This document shows, in pieces, positions 1-6,171 of a stretch of DNA of 8,321 nt (the stretch's first letter is position 1; each line of letters starts with the position of its first letter). Location: positions 1 through 8,321 of the forward strand of contig JAJYPW010000034.1 in assembly GCA_021795055.1 (NCBI GenBank), written 5' to 3'. This DNA comes from Thermoplasmata archaeon. Lineage in GTDB: Archaea; Thermoplasmatota; Thermoplasmata; Thermoplasmatales; Thermoplasmataceae. The notes under the pieces are model-generated. The model had not been told where the DNA came from, ran no database searches, and saw only the letters and a list, made by a program, of their open reading frames with translations. Position numbers and translations under genes: made by a program.

Positions 1-1
1 C

Positions 2-505
2 TCTATCATAGGGAATTTTGGCCTAAGCGACCCGACACACATTCTTCTCATAGATTCCCTGCTTGCCGGGAACCTGAGTCTTTTCGTCAGCGCTGTCGCC
101 CACCTCGTGCTTCCAGTCGTCACGATTACATACGGCATCCTTGCCGGCATACTGAGATTTATCCGTGCCGGTATGGTCGACGCCGCCGGACAGGAATTCA
201 TCAAGACAGCCAGGGCAAAGGGAGTTCCGGAAAGGCTGGTGATAAAGAAACACATCAGAAAGAATGCCCTCCTGCCTACGGTGACTGTGCTGGGATTGCT
301 GATATCCGGCCTACTGGGTGGTGTGGTGACAGTTGAAATTGTTTTCAACTATCTTGGCATCGGATATCTGGCGGTGAATTTTGCACTGGGCGTTCAGGTA
401 TGGGGGATACTGGCGCTCACCTTTGTGTTTGGGCTCATATTAATGATTACAAATTTGTTAGTGGACGTTGTTTATGCATTCCTCGATCCGAGGATAAGGT
501 ACTGA
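2..505 (+). CDS. dppB: Peptide/nickel-type ABC transporter permease, DppB-like (5' end outside window)
   Basis: The reading frame is open from the first bases of the window to TGA at 503-505, giving the last 167 residues of a membrane permease that normally has about 310-340. A GTG at 107 is internal: the preceding residues (SLFVSAVAHLV) continue the usual helix leading into LPVVTIT. The cytoplasmic EAA-type coupling loop is clear (QEFIKTARAKG, then RKNALLPTVTVLG). Two hydrophobic segments follow, with the typical C-terminus DVVYAFLDPRIRY. By family knowledge it forms half of the membrane channel with the DppC-like protein encoded 12 nt downstream and couples to the ATPases through the EAA loop. 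The substrate cannot be read from the sequence; peptides are the usual guess, but sugars, opines or metals occur in this family. Confidence 0.93.
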   Translation, partial: SIIGNFGLSDPTHILLIDSLLAGNLSLFVSAVAHLVLPVVTITYGILAGILRFIRAGMVDAAGQEFIKTARAKGVPERLVIKKHIRKNALLPTVTVLGLLISGLLGGVVTVEIVFNYLGIGYLAVNFALGVQVWGILALTFVFGLILMITNLLVDVVYAFLDPRIRY

Positions 506-506
506 A

Positions 507-513
507 GGTGATC
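507..513 (+). promoter_or_regulatory. Strong archaeal Shine-Dalgarno that fixes the TTG start of dppC
   Basis: GGTGATC directly after the dppB stop is a 7-base perfect complement to the archaeal 16S rRNA 3' end (AUCACCUCC). It lies 4 nt before TTG at 518. It supports a non-ATG start there rather than any downstream ATG, the first of which (674) falls beyond the first membrane helix. Confidence 0.7.
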
Positions 514-517
514 AAGT

Positions 518-1543
518 TTGGTTGAAGAAGTAGGATTAGAACAGACAGGCCTGCAAGCAGGCAAGAGGTATAGCCCCAGAGTCGAACAGTTCACTGCAAC
601 GTTGAAGAGTTTCCTGTTCTACAAGTCCGCAGTCGCAGGGCTGATAATTGTTCTGATATATGTTGGAATAACCATGATTGATATCTTCGATCCTGCACTG
701 TTCGGGATACCTGCTGCGACATATACCAACATAGGCACCTATGCTTCCCAGTACGCGACCACCCAGCAGACCTACCCCTCACCATTCGCACCGGGGTTCA
801 GTCACGGTTTCATATATTGGTTTGGAGGGACCATCTTCAACTATCCGCTCCTACCTGCAATGTTTGCTTCACTGAAATTCGATCTCGGTTATTCATTTCT
901 CATAGTGGCCATAGGTGCGACGGTCGGATCAATCGTCGGCGTGACTGCGGGATATCTGGGAAGGTGGGCGGACGAATTGATGATGAGGATCACGGACATC
1001 TTCTTCAGCATACCTTTCCTGATCATAGTGATAGCGTTTACCGTGGCATTCACGGGACCGCTTCACAGCTCATTAGATGCTATGCTTATCGCATTGATAG
1101 TAGTCTGGTGGCCCATTTATGCAAGGCTTACGAGGAGTCTGGCTCTCTCGACAAAGTCATTGAACTATGTTGAAGCTGCTACGGCTGCCGGATCATCGAA
1201 GATAAGGAATATCTTCTACCATGTTTTCCCCAATGTGCTTTCGCCAGTATTCGTGCAGATATCGCTGGATCTGGGATCTGTCATATTGATATTTGCGACC
1301 CTTTCTTTCCTTGGCGTTGGGGGCTTTTTCCCCAATGGGGCTCTTACATTCCCGGAACTTGGCGGACTGATAAGCAACGGCGAGGTTTTCATGCTCTCAT
1401 GGTCTACAAACAAGATACTGGGAACTACGATAATATGGTGGCCCATCGTGATTCCGGGCATATTCCTGCTTATCTTCACAGTCTCCATTAACCTCTTTGG
1501 AGACGGGCTTAGAGATGCGCTTGATCCAAAACTCAGGAAGTGA
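518..1543 (+). CDS. dppC: Peptide/nickel-type ABC transporter permease, DppC-like
   Basis: A 341-residue polytopic membrane protein, the second half of the importer channel. TTG at 518 is chosen because a perfect GGTGATC site precedes it by 4 nt. A cytoplasmic N-terminus is followed by membrane helix 1 (about residues 38-56) and an external loop of about 60 residues rich in Tyr, Thr and Pro. The permease core comes next, with helices near 122-145, 160-180, 186-205, 244-266 and 302-327. The EAA coupling loop is at 217-242 (YVEAATAAG...VFPNVLSP), and the C-terminus NLFGDGLRDALDPKLR is typical of DppC/OppC. The stretch before the second helix (residues 101-125) lacks the usual GTDxxGRD motif and reads FGGTIFNYPLLPAM instead. 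The stop overlaps an upstream GTG that could start the next gene. The subfamily is secure; the substrate is unknown. Confidence 0.93.
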   Translation: MVEEVGLEQTGLQAGKRYSPRVEQFTATLKSFLFYKSAVAGLIIVLIYVGITMIDIFDPALFGIPAATYTNIGTYASQYATTQQTYPSPFAPGFSHGFIYWFGGTIFNYPLLPAMFASLKFDLGYSFLIVAIGATVGSIVGVTAGYLGRWADELMMRITDIFFSIPFLIIVIAFTVAFTGPLHSSLDAMLIALIVVWWPIYARLTRSLALSTKSLNYVEAATAAGSSKIRNIFYHVFPNVLSPVFVQISLDLGSVILIFATLSFLGVGGFFPNGALTFPELGGLISNGEVFMLSWSTNKILGTTIIWWPIVIPGIFLLIFTVSINLFGDGLRDALDPKLRK

Positions 1544-1551
1544 AAAACGTA

Positions 1552-3126
1552 ATGGAACAGAGCATACAGACAGGAAAAGAAGAAAAACAACTGAACGTTG
1601 AGAACCTCAAGGTGAGGTTCTTTACCAGCAAAGGCATAGTGAAAGCCATCGACAACCTCTCTTTTTACATAGAGGAAGGAGAGTCATACGGCCTCGTCGG
1701 GGAGAGCGGGAGCGGGAAGAGCGTGACAGCAACCGCCGCAATGGATCTCATACCCGACCCGCCAGGGCGCATAATAAGGGGAAAGATTTTCATAAATGGA
1801 TACAACATTCTGAACGATCTTGAAAGGCTGGTCACCATCAAGGTGAGGAGCCCCGACGATGTCAGGATAAGGCGTCGGAAGCGTCTGATCAAGAGACACA
1901 ACTACATAATGTCGGGCATCAGGGGAGACAAGGTTTCAATGATCTTTCAGGAGCCTTTCCTCTCCCTCAACCCGGTTATGACAATCGGGGAGCAGATCAA
2001 GGAAGCCATACTGCTCCACAGCAGGGTCGAAATTGCCAACTCCATCATCAAGAGGGAAACGCTTAATGAAGACGACATCACCAAGATGGTTGACACGCTG
2101 ATGGCACAGCCGGACAACCAGACCAGAAAAAAGCTAATAGCTAGGATGTGCAGCCAGTATGCTATCCCTGATCTTGCAAAGCCATTCACTGATCTGTATG
2201 AAAATTCCACTGACAGGGAATTCATAATGAAGGAAAGTCTTGCGCTGGTTTCGACAAAGAAAGCAGAACTCAACCTTGAAGAGCTGGAACAGGCAAGGAA
2301 TTACTTCCTTTTGAAGGATAGGGAGCATGACCTATATCTGAAGCTGATTGAGGCTGAAAAGCAGGAAGACGAAGTGCTAATGGATGAGGTCAGGAAACAA
2401 ATCTATCAGATAAAGTCGCAGATCCGATCCGATTATCTTGTATTCATACTGAAAAGGTTATTCCTGAAGAGGTTCATGGACAGGCCGTTTGAGGAATATG
2501 CAGATGGAAGGGTTCTTGAACTTTTGACTGAAGTGAATATCGCCGGCCCGGAGAGGGTAATGGACGCCTATCCTCATGAACTCAGCGGAGGAATGCTACA
2601 GAGGTGCATGATTGCGATGGCTTTCTCATCGAATCCAAAGATCCTGATAGCGGACGAACCAACCACTGCACTTGACGTGACCACCCAGGCGCAGATACTG
2701 GATCTGATGAAAGAGGTGAACAAGACCTACAACACCTCCATACTTTTCATAACGCACGATCTTGCGGTCATAGCGGAAATGTGCGATCGCGTCGGCGTTA
2801 TTTACGGGGGCAACCTGGTAGAAGAGGCGCCCGTGAAGGAGATATTCTACAATGCAAAGCATCCATACACCACCGGCCTGATGAACGCCATCCCCAAGGC
2901 TGAGAGGCGATACGAGAAATCAGCAAGACTGGAATCAATACCCGGGAGCGTTCCAAACCTCATCTATCCCCCTTCCGGATGCAGATTCCACCCGAGGTGC
3001 AAATTTAAGATGGATATATGTTCCGAGAAGAAACCGAAACTGGTTGAGATAGAAAAGAATCACAAGGCAGCATGCTTCCTCTATTCAGATGAGGTTGAAG
3101 AGGAAGTTGAGGAGGATGTACCATGA
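1552..3126 (+). CDS. dppD: Peptide/nickel-type ABC transporter ATPase, DppD-like, with large helical insertion
   Basis: First ATPase of the importer; it hydrolyses ATP on the cytoplasmic face. ATG 1552 is preferred because GGAAGTGA (1536-1543) lies 8 nt before it. GTG 1540, overlapping the dppC stop, would add four residues but has no well-spaced SD. Numbered from GTG, all motifs are present: Walker A GESGSGKS 54-61, Q-loop Q137 (IFQEP), signature LSGGM 348-352, Walker B ILIADEPT 368-375, H-loop H406. The C-terminal oligopeptide-transport domain has four cysteines (C481, C487, C494, C512; GCRFHPRC...C...C), a motif reported to hold a [4Fe-4S] cluster in mycobacterial OppD. The protein has about 525 residues against about 330 usually. 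The extra length is a charged, probably helical segment at about 160-318 between Q-loop and signature, plus about 25 residues before the Q-loop. The tail ([13 protein letters not shown]) is very acidic. It overlaps dppF by 4 nt. Confidence 0.93.
   Translation: MEQSIQTGKEEKQLNVENLKVRFFTSKGIVKAIDNLSFYIEEGESYGLVGESGSGKSVTATAAMDLIPDPPGRIIRGKIFINGYNILNDLERLVTIKVRSPDDVRIRRRKRLIKRHNYIMSGIRGDKVSMIFQEPFLSLNPVMTIGEQIKEAILLHSRVEIANSIIKRETLNEDDITKMVDTLMAQPDNQTRKKLIARMCSQYAIPDLAKPFTDLYENSTDREFIMKESLALVSTKKAELNLEELEQARNYFLLKDREHDLYLKLIEAEKQEDEVLMDEVRKQIYQIKSQIRSDYLVFILKRLFLKRFMDRPFEEYADGRVLELLTEVNIAGPERVMDAYPHELSGGMLQRCMIAMAFSSNPKILIADEPTTALDVTTQAQILDLMKEVNKTYNTSILFITHDLAVIAEMCDRVGVIYGGNLVEEAPVKEIFYNAKHPYTTGLMNAIPKAERRYEKSARLESIPGSVPNLIYPPSGCRFHPRCKFKMDICSEKKPKLVEIEKNHKAACFLYSDEVEEEVEEDVP
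3111..3118 (+). promoter_or_regulatory. Shine-Dalgarno of dppF inside the dppD coding end
   Basis: GGAGGATG lies 4 nt before ATG 3123, inside the Glu/Asp-rich last codons of dppD. Together with the ATGA overlap of the dppD stop and dppF start, it indicates translational coupling of the two ATPases and fixes the dppF start. Confidence 0.6.
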
Positions 3127-4592
3127 CTACTAAAATATCGGCTGACGAAAATGTCCTGATGTACGTCCATGGCCTGAAAAAATATTTTCCGATATACGGA
3201 GGCATGGGTGGGGTCAAGGGATACGTCAAGGCACTGGACGACGTCACATTCTACCTGAGGGAGGGCGAATCTCTCGGGATTGTGGGTGAAACCGGGTGTG
3301 GAAAGACAACTCTGGGCAGAACAGTCCTGAGGCTGATCCCGGCTACCGACGGTGATGTTTACTTCAACATCCCGAGGGAAGAAATGCTCCATATAATCGA
3401 ACTTGAGGAGAAAGTTGATGAGAAACTGAACGCAGGCGCAGATGAGGATACCGATGCCGAACTCAAGAATCTCCTTGGGGAAATTTCCAAGTTCAGGAAG
3501 AAATATTCGCTCTTGAGACTAAAGCAGAGGGACCTGAGAAAGATAAGACGATTCATGCAGCCCGTATTTCAGGATCCTTTCAGCTCGCTAGACCCACGTA
3601 AGATTGTCAGACAGATCATAGGAGAACCCATGGCTGTACTGCTCAAGCTCAGCAGTTTAGAGATCCTGAAACGAGAAAAAAAGATCATCGAGGAAATCGG
3701 CCTGTCAGAAGATCACCTATACAGATTTCCCCATGAATTCAGCGGCGGGCAGAGACAGAGAATAGGTATTGCCAGGGCCATATCAATAGAACCGAAACTG
3801 CTTGTGCTGGACGAACCCACTTCGGCGCTGGACGTCTCCGTTCAGGCCCAGATCCTGAACATACTCAGGGATCTGCAGAACAGAATGGGTCTCTCTTACC
3901 TGTTCATTTCACATCACCTGAACGTGATAAGGATGATGTCAGACAGGGTCGCAGTCATGTATCTCGGCAAGGTGGTGGAACTCACCACGACTGAGGAGCT
4001 TTTCAACGAGATGCTTCACCCGTACACCAAGGCATTGCTTTCAGCAATACCTATTCCGGATCCAGAAGTGAAGGTGCAGCGAACCATTCTGGAAGGGGAG
4101 ATACCGAACCCGGCAGACCCCCCGCAGGGATGCCACTTTCACCCCAGATGCCCTGTCGCCATGCCAAACTGCGGCTGGTCTCCCAGGGATATGTCGGAAT
4201 TCATCAAATCAATGCTTGACCCGGTACGGAATCCGGAGGCAGAGGCTATCACCGGCATTAAGGAAATCCAGACAGATGAGGAGAACAACTACCTTGACTT
4301 GGTCTTCGAGGAGGGTCATGGTACAGGCGACGACACGATGGAATTAATCAAGGTGCTGATAGAAAAGGAGACTTTCCTCGCGAAAGGCACAGCATTCAAG
4401 GCCATAAAGTCAGTCGAAAGAGCGGAGGGTGAAAATGCCATCAGGTTCACCATGATCAAACCTGATATACCGAGACTGAAAGAAGTCAAGAGAGGACACT
4501 TCGTCTCCTGCCTGATATACAACTACAACTATTACGACGCCCAGGCAGAGGCAAAGGAAGAGCATGGCGCCGAGATCTATACCAATAACTGA
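3123..4592 (+). CDS. dppF: Peptide/nickel-type ABC transporter ATPase, DppF-like, with two insertions
   Basis: Second ATPase of the importer, 489 residues against about 320-340 usually. The start is set by the ATGA overlap with dppD and by GGAGGATG 4 nt upstream. Motifs: Walker A GETGCGKT 55-62, Q-loop Q150 (VFQDPFSSLDPR), signature FSGGQ 206-210, Walker B LLVLDEPT 226-233, H-loop H264. The residue after the H-loop His is His (ISHH) rather than the common Asp. Between Walker A and the Q-loop an extra 45-50 residues (about 86-135) rich in Glu, Lys and Leu look helical or coiled-coil. At the C-terminus the four-cysteine motif is split: C337, C343 and C350 sit in GCHFHPRC...PNC, but the fourth, C463 (GHFVSC), follows an insertion of about 105 residues. 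From memory, some archaeal OppF proteins share the GWxPRD stretch that opens this insertion, so it may be a lineage trait. The C-terminal 9 codons overlap the next gene. Confidence 0.92.
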   Translation: MTTKISADENVLMYVHGLKKYFPIYGGMGGVKGYVKALDDVTFYLREGESLGIVGETGCGKTTLGRTVLRLIPATDGDVYFNIPREEMLHIIELEEKVDEKLNAGADEDTDAELKNLLGEISKFRKKYSLLRLKQRDLRKIRRFMQPVFQDPFSSLDPRKIVRQIIGEPMAVLLKLSSLEILKREKKIIEEIGLSEDHLYRFPHEFSGGQRQRIGIARAISIEPKLLVLDEPTSALDVSVQAQILNILRDLQNRMGLSYLFISHHLNVIRMMSDRVAVMYLGKVVELTTTEELFNEMLHPYTKALLSAIPIPDPEVKVQRTILEGEIPNPADPPQGCHFHPRCPVAMPNCGWSPRDMSEFIKSMLDPVRNPEAEAITGIKEIQTDEENNYLDLVFEEGHGTGDDTMELIKVLIEKETFLAKGTAFKAIKSVERAEGENAIRFTMIKPDIPRLKEVKRGHFVSCLIYNYNYYDAQAEAKEEHGAEIYTNN

Positions 4593-4974
4593 GAAGCCGC
4601 TGATAAAGAGAGATCTGGACAAGATCTCCCTTAAGGAAATGCCCAGGGAACTCCGTTACAGATACCTGTTTGGCCCGTTCGCCCGCTGGACCTTCTGGAT
4701 ACTCATCATTATAATTGATTTTTTAGCCGTCCCGTCACTATTCCTTTACTTTATTGCCGTTGTGTTGTACTATCTTCCATATTTCACGTCAAAGCCCGCT
4801 GTTATAGATTATTACTTCGCAGTGCTGTACATTTTTACACTTATTCCCCTGATAATCCTGGAACTCAGGCTCTATTCATCCAAACTGAGCAGATCCAGGG
4901 AAGAGGATCTGATAGCAGAATTTTTCCTGGGTGACGAGAAAAAAACAAAATCTCCAGAAAATGATGATCTCTGA
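4564..4974 (+). CDS. Small integral membrane protein of unknown function
   Basis: A 136-residue protein I do not recognise. The start ATG 4564 lies inside the end of dppF (29-nt overlap, different frame), with purine-rich AAGGAAGAG just upstream as the only SD candidate. A basic, hydrophilic N-terminus of about 40 residues is followed by a long hydrophobic stretch at about 43-72, one long helix or a tight hairpin (WILIIIIDFLA, then LYFIAVVLYY). A second segment lies at about 82-102 (YYFAVLYIFTLIPLIILE). The C-terminus is charged (SRSREEDL...DEKKTKS...DDL). There are no cysteines and no catalytic motif. The orientation and tight overlap put it in the transporter operon, so an accessory or assembly role with the permease is possible, but this is inference. 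Hydrophobicity and codon use make it a convincing gene. Confidence 0.75.
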   Translation: MAPRSIPITEKPLIKRDLDKISLKEMPRELRYRYLFGPFARWTFWILIIIIDFLAVPSLFLYFIAVVLYYLPYFTSKPAVIDYYFAVLYIFTLIPLIILELRLYSSKLSRSREEDLIAEFFLGDEKKTKSPENDDL

Positions 4975-5026
4975 TCAGCGGTGTGTTGCAAGAGGCATAC
5001 GATTCAAAGGCTTAACACATGATCAG
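4971..5026. repeat. Interrupted inverted repeat spanning both convergent stop codons; possible bidirectional terminator
   Basis: CTGATCA (4971-4977) pairs exactly with TGATCAG (5020-5026), and TGTGTT (4982-4987) pairs exactly with AACACA (5014-5019). A 4-nt bulge (GCGG) interrupts the left arm and the loop is 26 nt. The stop TGA of the membrane protein (4972-4974) is in the left arm, and the stop of the acetyltransferase on the other strand (5023-5025) is in the right arm. No T-rich tract of the kind archaeal terminators use follows on either strand, so the terminator role is only a suggestion. Confidence 0.35.
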
Positions 5027-5544
5027 TCAAGCCATACAGACATCAGCATGTCGTCAACAAAGGCATCATTTATCATGAATTGCCTTTTCCTTGCACCCTC
5101 ATAGGAAAAGCCAAGGTTCTTGTATAGGCCAATTGCATTCAGGTTAGAGGAGAAGACCTCAAGATTCACTTTCTTTATGCCCTCGGCCCTCGCCCAGGAA
5201 AGAGCCTCCGTGATCATTTTCTTTCCAAGCCCGGCACCCCTGTACTCCTTTTTTATTGCTATTCCCAGTGTGGCAGTATGCCGGTTCTTCCGGTAAGCCC
5301 CCCTCTGAAGCGTCAACACACCGACAACCTCCCTGCTTGCATCCGCAACGAGAGTGAGATCAGATCTGGAGCCTAACCTTTCCTTCTCTGCCCTTTCAGT
5401 CATGAGGTAGTAATCACCCAGGAGATAGATTCCCTCATCCATGACCGATTGCATGCATCCTATCACCCCAGAAGCATCAGAGGGTTCGCCCTTCCTGATC
5501 AAAACCTGGGGGGTATCAGGCTTAAGGATCTTCTTTTTCAGCAA
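5023..5544 (-). CDS. GNAT-family N-acetyltransferase
   Basis: A 173-residue single-domain acetyltransferase using acetyl-CoA. From TTG 5544: beta1 at about 12-17 (QVLIRK), the substrate-side helices at 22-56, and beta strands around LTLVADA (63-69) and EVVGVLTLQ (72-80). Motif A follows (LGIAIKKEYRGAGLGKKMI, with R102, G105 and G107 forming the R-x-x-G-x-G pyrophosphate loop). Motif B holds N137 and Y141 (SSNLNAIGLYKNLGF). The pattern resembles YhhY-like or amino-acid/protein N-acetyltransferases rather than RimI; the substrate is unknown. TTG 5544 is chosen because a purine-rich run (GGAGAGGAAGAGG) precedes it. An upstream ATG at 5604 would add 20 Arg-rich residues unlike a GNAT N-terminus and a long overlap with the regulator gene. 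Even so it overlaps that gene by 23 nt, suggesting coupling. Confidence 0.9.
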   Translation of the reverse strand: MLKKKILKPDTPQVLIRKGEPSDASGVIGCMQSVMDEGIYLLGDYYLMTERAEKERLGSRSDLTLVADASREVVGVLTLQRGAYRKNRHTATLGIAIKKEYRGAGLGKKMITEALSWARAEGIKKVNLEVFSSNLNAIGLYKNLGFSYEGARKRQFMINDAFVDDMLMSVWLD

Positions 5545-5893
5545 CCCTCTTCCTCTCCACGTGACCCGAAAGGAGCGTCTCGGACATGGTCTTGAGTGCA
5601 TCAACCCTCTCGCTCATCTTTCTTATCCGGTCAATGAGGACCGATCTCCTGTCCAGGAATTCCGGGGAAACGATCGCTCCTGCCTTTGAAGGCTCGATTA
5701 TCCCATCTCTCTGCATGAGCCTGAGGGAATACCTGACTACATGATCCGGAAGACCGGTGGCTTCCGACAGCCTCGATATCCCTATCGGCTGGGAATTCAG
5801 AATCACCTGCAGGATACGCAGGGTCCTCTCTATCTTCTCCAGCGACTTTCCCATTTCAAGCAGCATGGCATCAAAGGCATTTTTTCTGATCAT
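5522..5893 (-). CDS. Winged helix-turn-helix DNA-binding protein, probable transcriptional regulator
   Basis: A 123-residue protein. ATG 5893 is preferred: GAGGT, 5 nt upstream, overlaps the preceding gene's stop. TTG 5905 would add four residues and destroy that spacing. An N-terminal helix (about 5-33) leads into a helix-turn-helix at about 38-61 (GISRLSEATGLP, then HVVRYSLRLMQRDG), a short wing (IIEPSKAGAIVS, 65-76), and a C-terminal charged helix (about 79-108) that could dimerise. No ligand-binding domain is present. The GLPxHxVRYSLRxL pattern resembles small archaeal predicted regulators; I cannot name the family with certainty. It is the middle gene of a three-gene unit and overlaps the acetyltransferase gene, so it may regulate this unit or the divergent rtcB operon (inference). 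Confidence 0.82.
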   Translation of the reverse strand: MIRKNAFDAMLLEMGKSLEKIERTLRILQVILNSQPIGISRLSEATGLPDHVVRYSLRLMQRDGIIEPSKAGAIVSPEFLDRRSVLIDRIRKMSERVDALKTMSETLLSGHVERKRVAEKEDP

Positions 5894-5901
5894 CAAAGAC
5901 C

Positions 5902-6105
5902 TCAAGGATAGATTTTCTTCCCTTCGTAAAGTATCTCAGCTTCATTCCCGGTAAGGTTGGTTATAGCCTCCTTTCTCTTGGCAATGTAATCGGAGAACTT
6001 TTCCGGGTTCCTGGAAACGTCGCGAATCCTCTCTGCATTTCTCAGAAGGGCCACCTGCAGCCTGATCTCAAACCTAAGATCCTCAGGCAGGGAAGATATC
6101 TCCAT
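5902..6105 (-). CDS. Small conserved-looking protein of unknown function
   Basis: A 67-residue, highly charged protein I do not recognise. It is predicted mostly helical: LPEDLRFEIRLQVALLRNAE near 6-25, then NPEKFSDYIAKRKEAITNL near 33-51. It ends with EILYEGKKIYP, probably a short strand. There is no signal peptide, membrane segment or cysteine. ATG 6105 is the first in-frame start. AAGGAGG lies only 1 nt before it, too close for normal use, while a TTTTTAA box at -27 to -21 suits a leaderless transcript starting at or near the ATG. The stop overlaps the SD of the regulator gene, so this is probably the first gene of the unit. It is supported as real by its position, the helical periodicity and the upstream promoter-like box. 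Confidence 0.68.
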   Translation of the reverse strand: MEISSLPEDLRFEIRLQVALLRNAERIRDVSRNPEKFSDYIAKRKEAITNLTGNEAEILYEGKKIYP

Positions 6106-6123
6106 GCCTCCTTATCTATTTCA

Positions 6124-6135
6124 GATTAAAAAGAT
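6124..6135. promoter_or_regulatory. Possible shared TATA-like box of the divergent promoter region
   Basis: The 66-base gap between the divergent units contains GATTAAAAAGATAA-type A/T-rich sequence. Read on the - strand, TTTTTAA lies 21-27 nt before ATG 6105, the distance expected for an archaeal TATA box driving a leaderless mRNA. Read on the + strand, TTAAAAAG (6126-6133) lies 39-46 nt before rtcB ATG 6172, which would give a leader of about 15-20 nt. A weaker A/T run (ATGATAATA, 6147-6155) is nearer rtcB. No BRE could be assigned with confidence. Confidence 0.4.
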
Positions 6136-6171
6136 AACCTCAGCAAATGATAATAGAGCTTTCAGCAATTC

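Noticed and set aside
107..505. GTG at 107 as the start of a short 132-residue permease
   Set aside because: The frame continues upstream to the window edge with permease-like residues, so the GTG is an internal Val codon of a gene truncated by the window.
1317..1335. Hairpin TTGGGG...CCCCAA followed by T-rich sequence in dppC, resembling a terminator
   Set aside because: The T-run is in the loop, not after the stem, and the sequence encodes the conserved GVGGFFPNG region of the permease.
1216..1590. 124-codon open frame on the - strand across the dppC-dppD junction
   Set aside because: It is antisense to two well-supported genes and has no recognisable motif.
4975..5022. Search for a tRNA or small RNA gene in the convergent gap
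   Set aside because: The 48-base gap is too short for a tRNA and shows only the inverted repeat.
5545..5604. N-terminal extension of the acetyltransferase to ATG 5604
   Set aside because: The 20 added residues are Arg/Pro/Cys-rich, lie out of frame inside the regulator gene and do not resemble a GNAT N-terminus; TTG 5544 has a purine-rich SD-like run.
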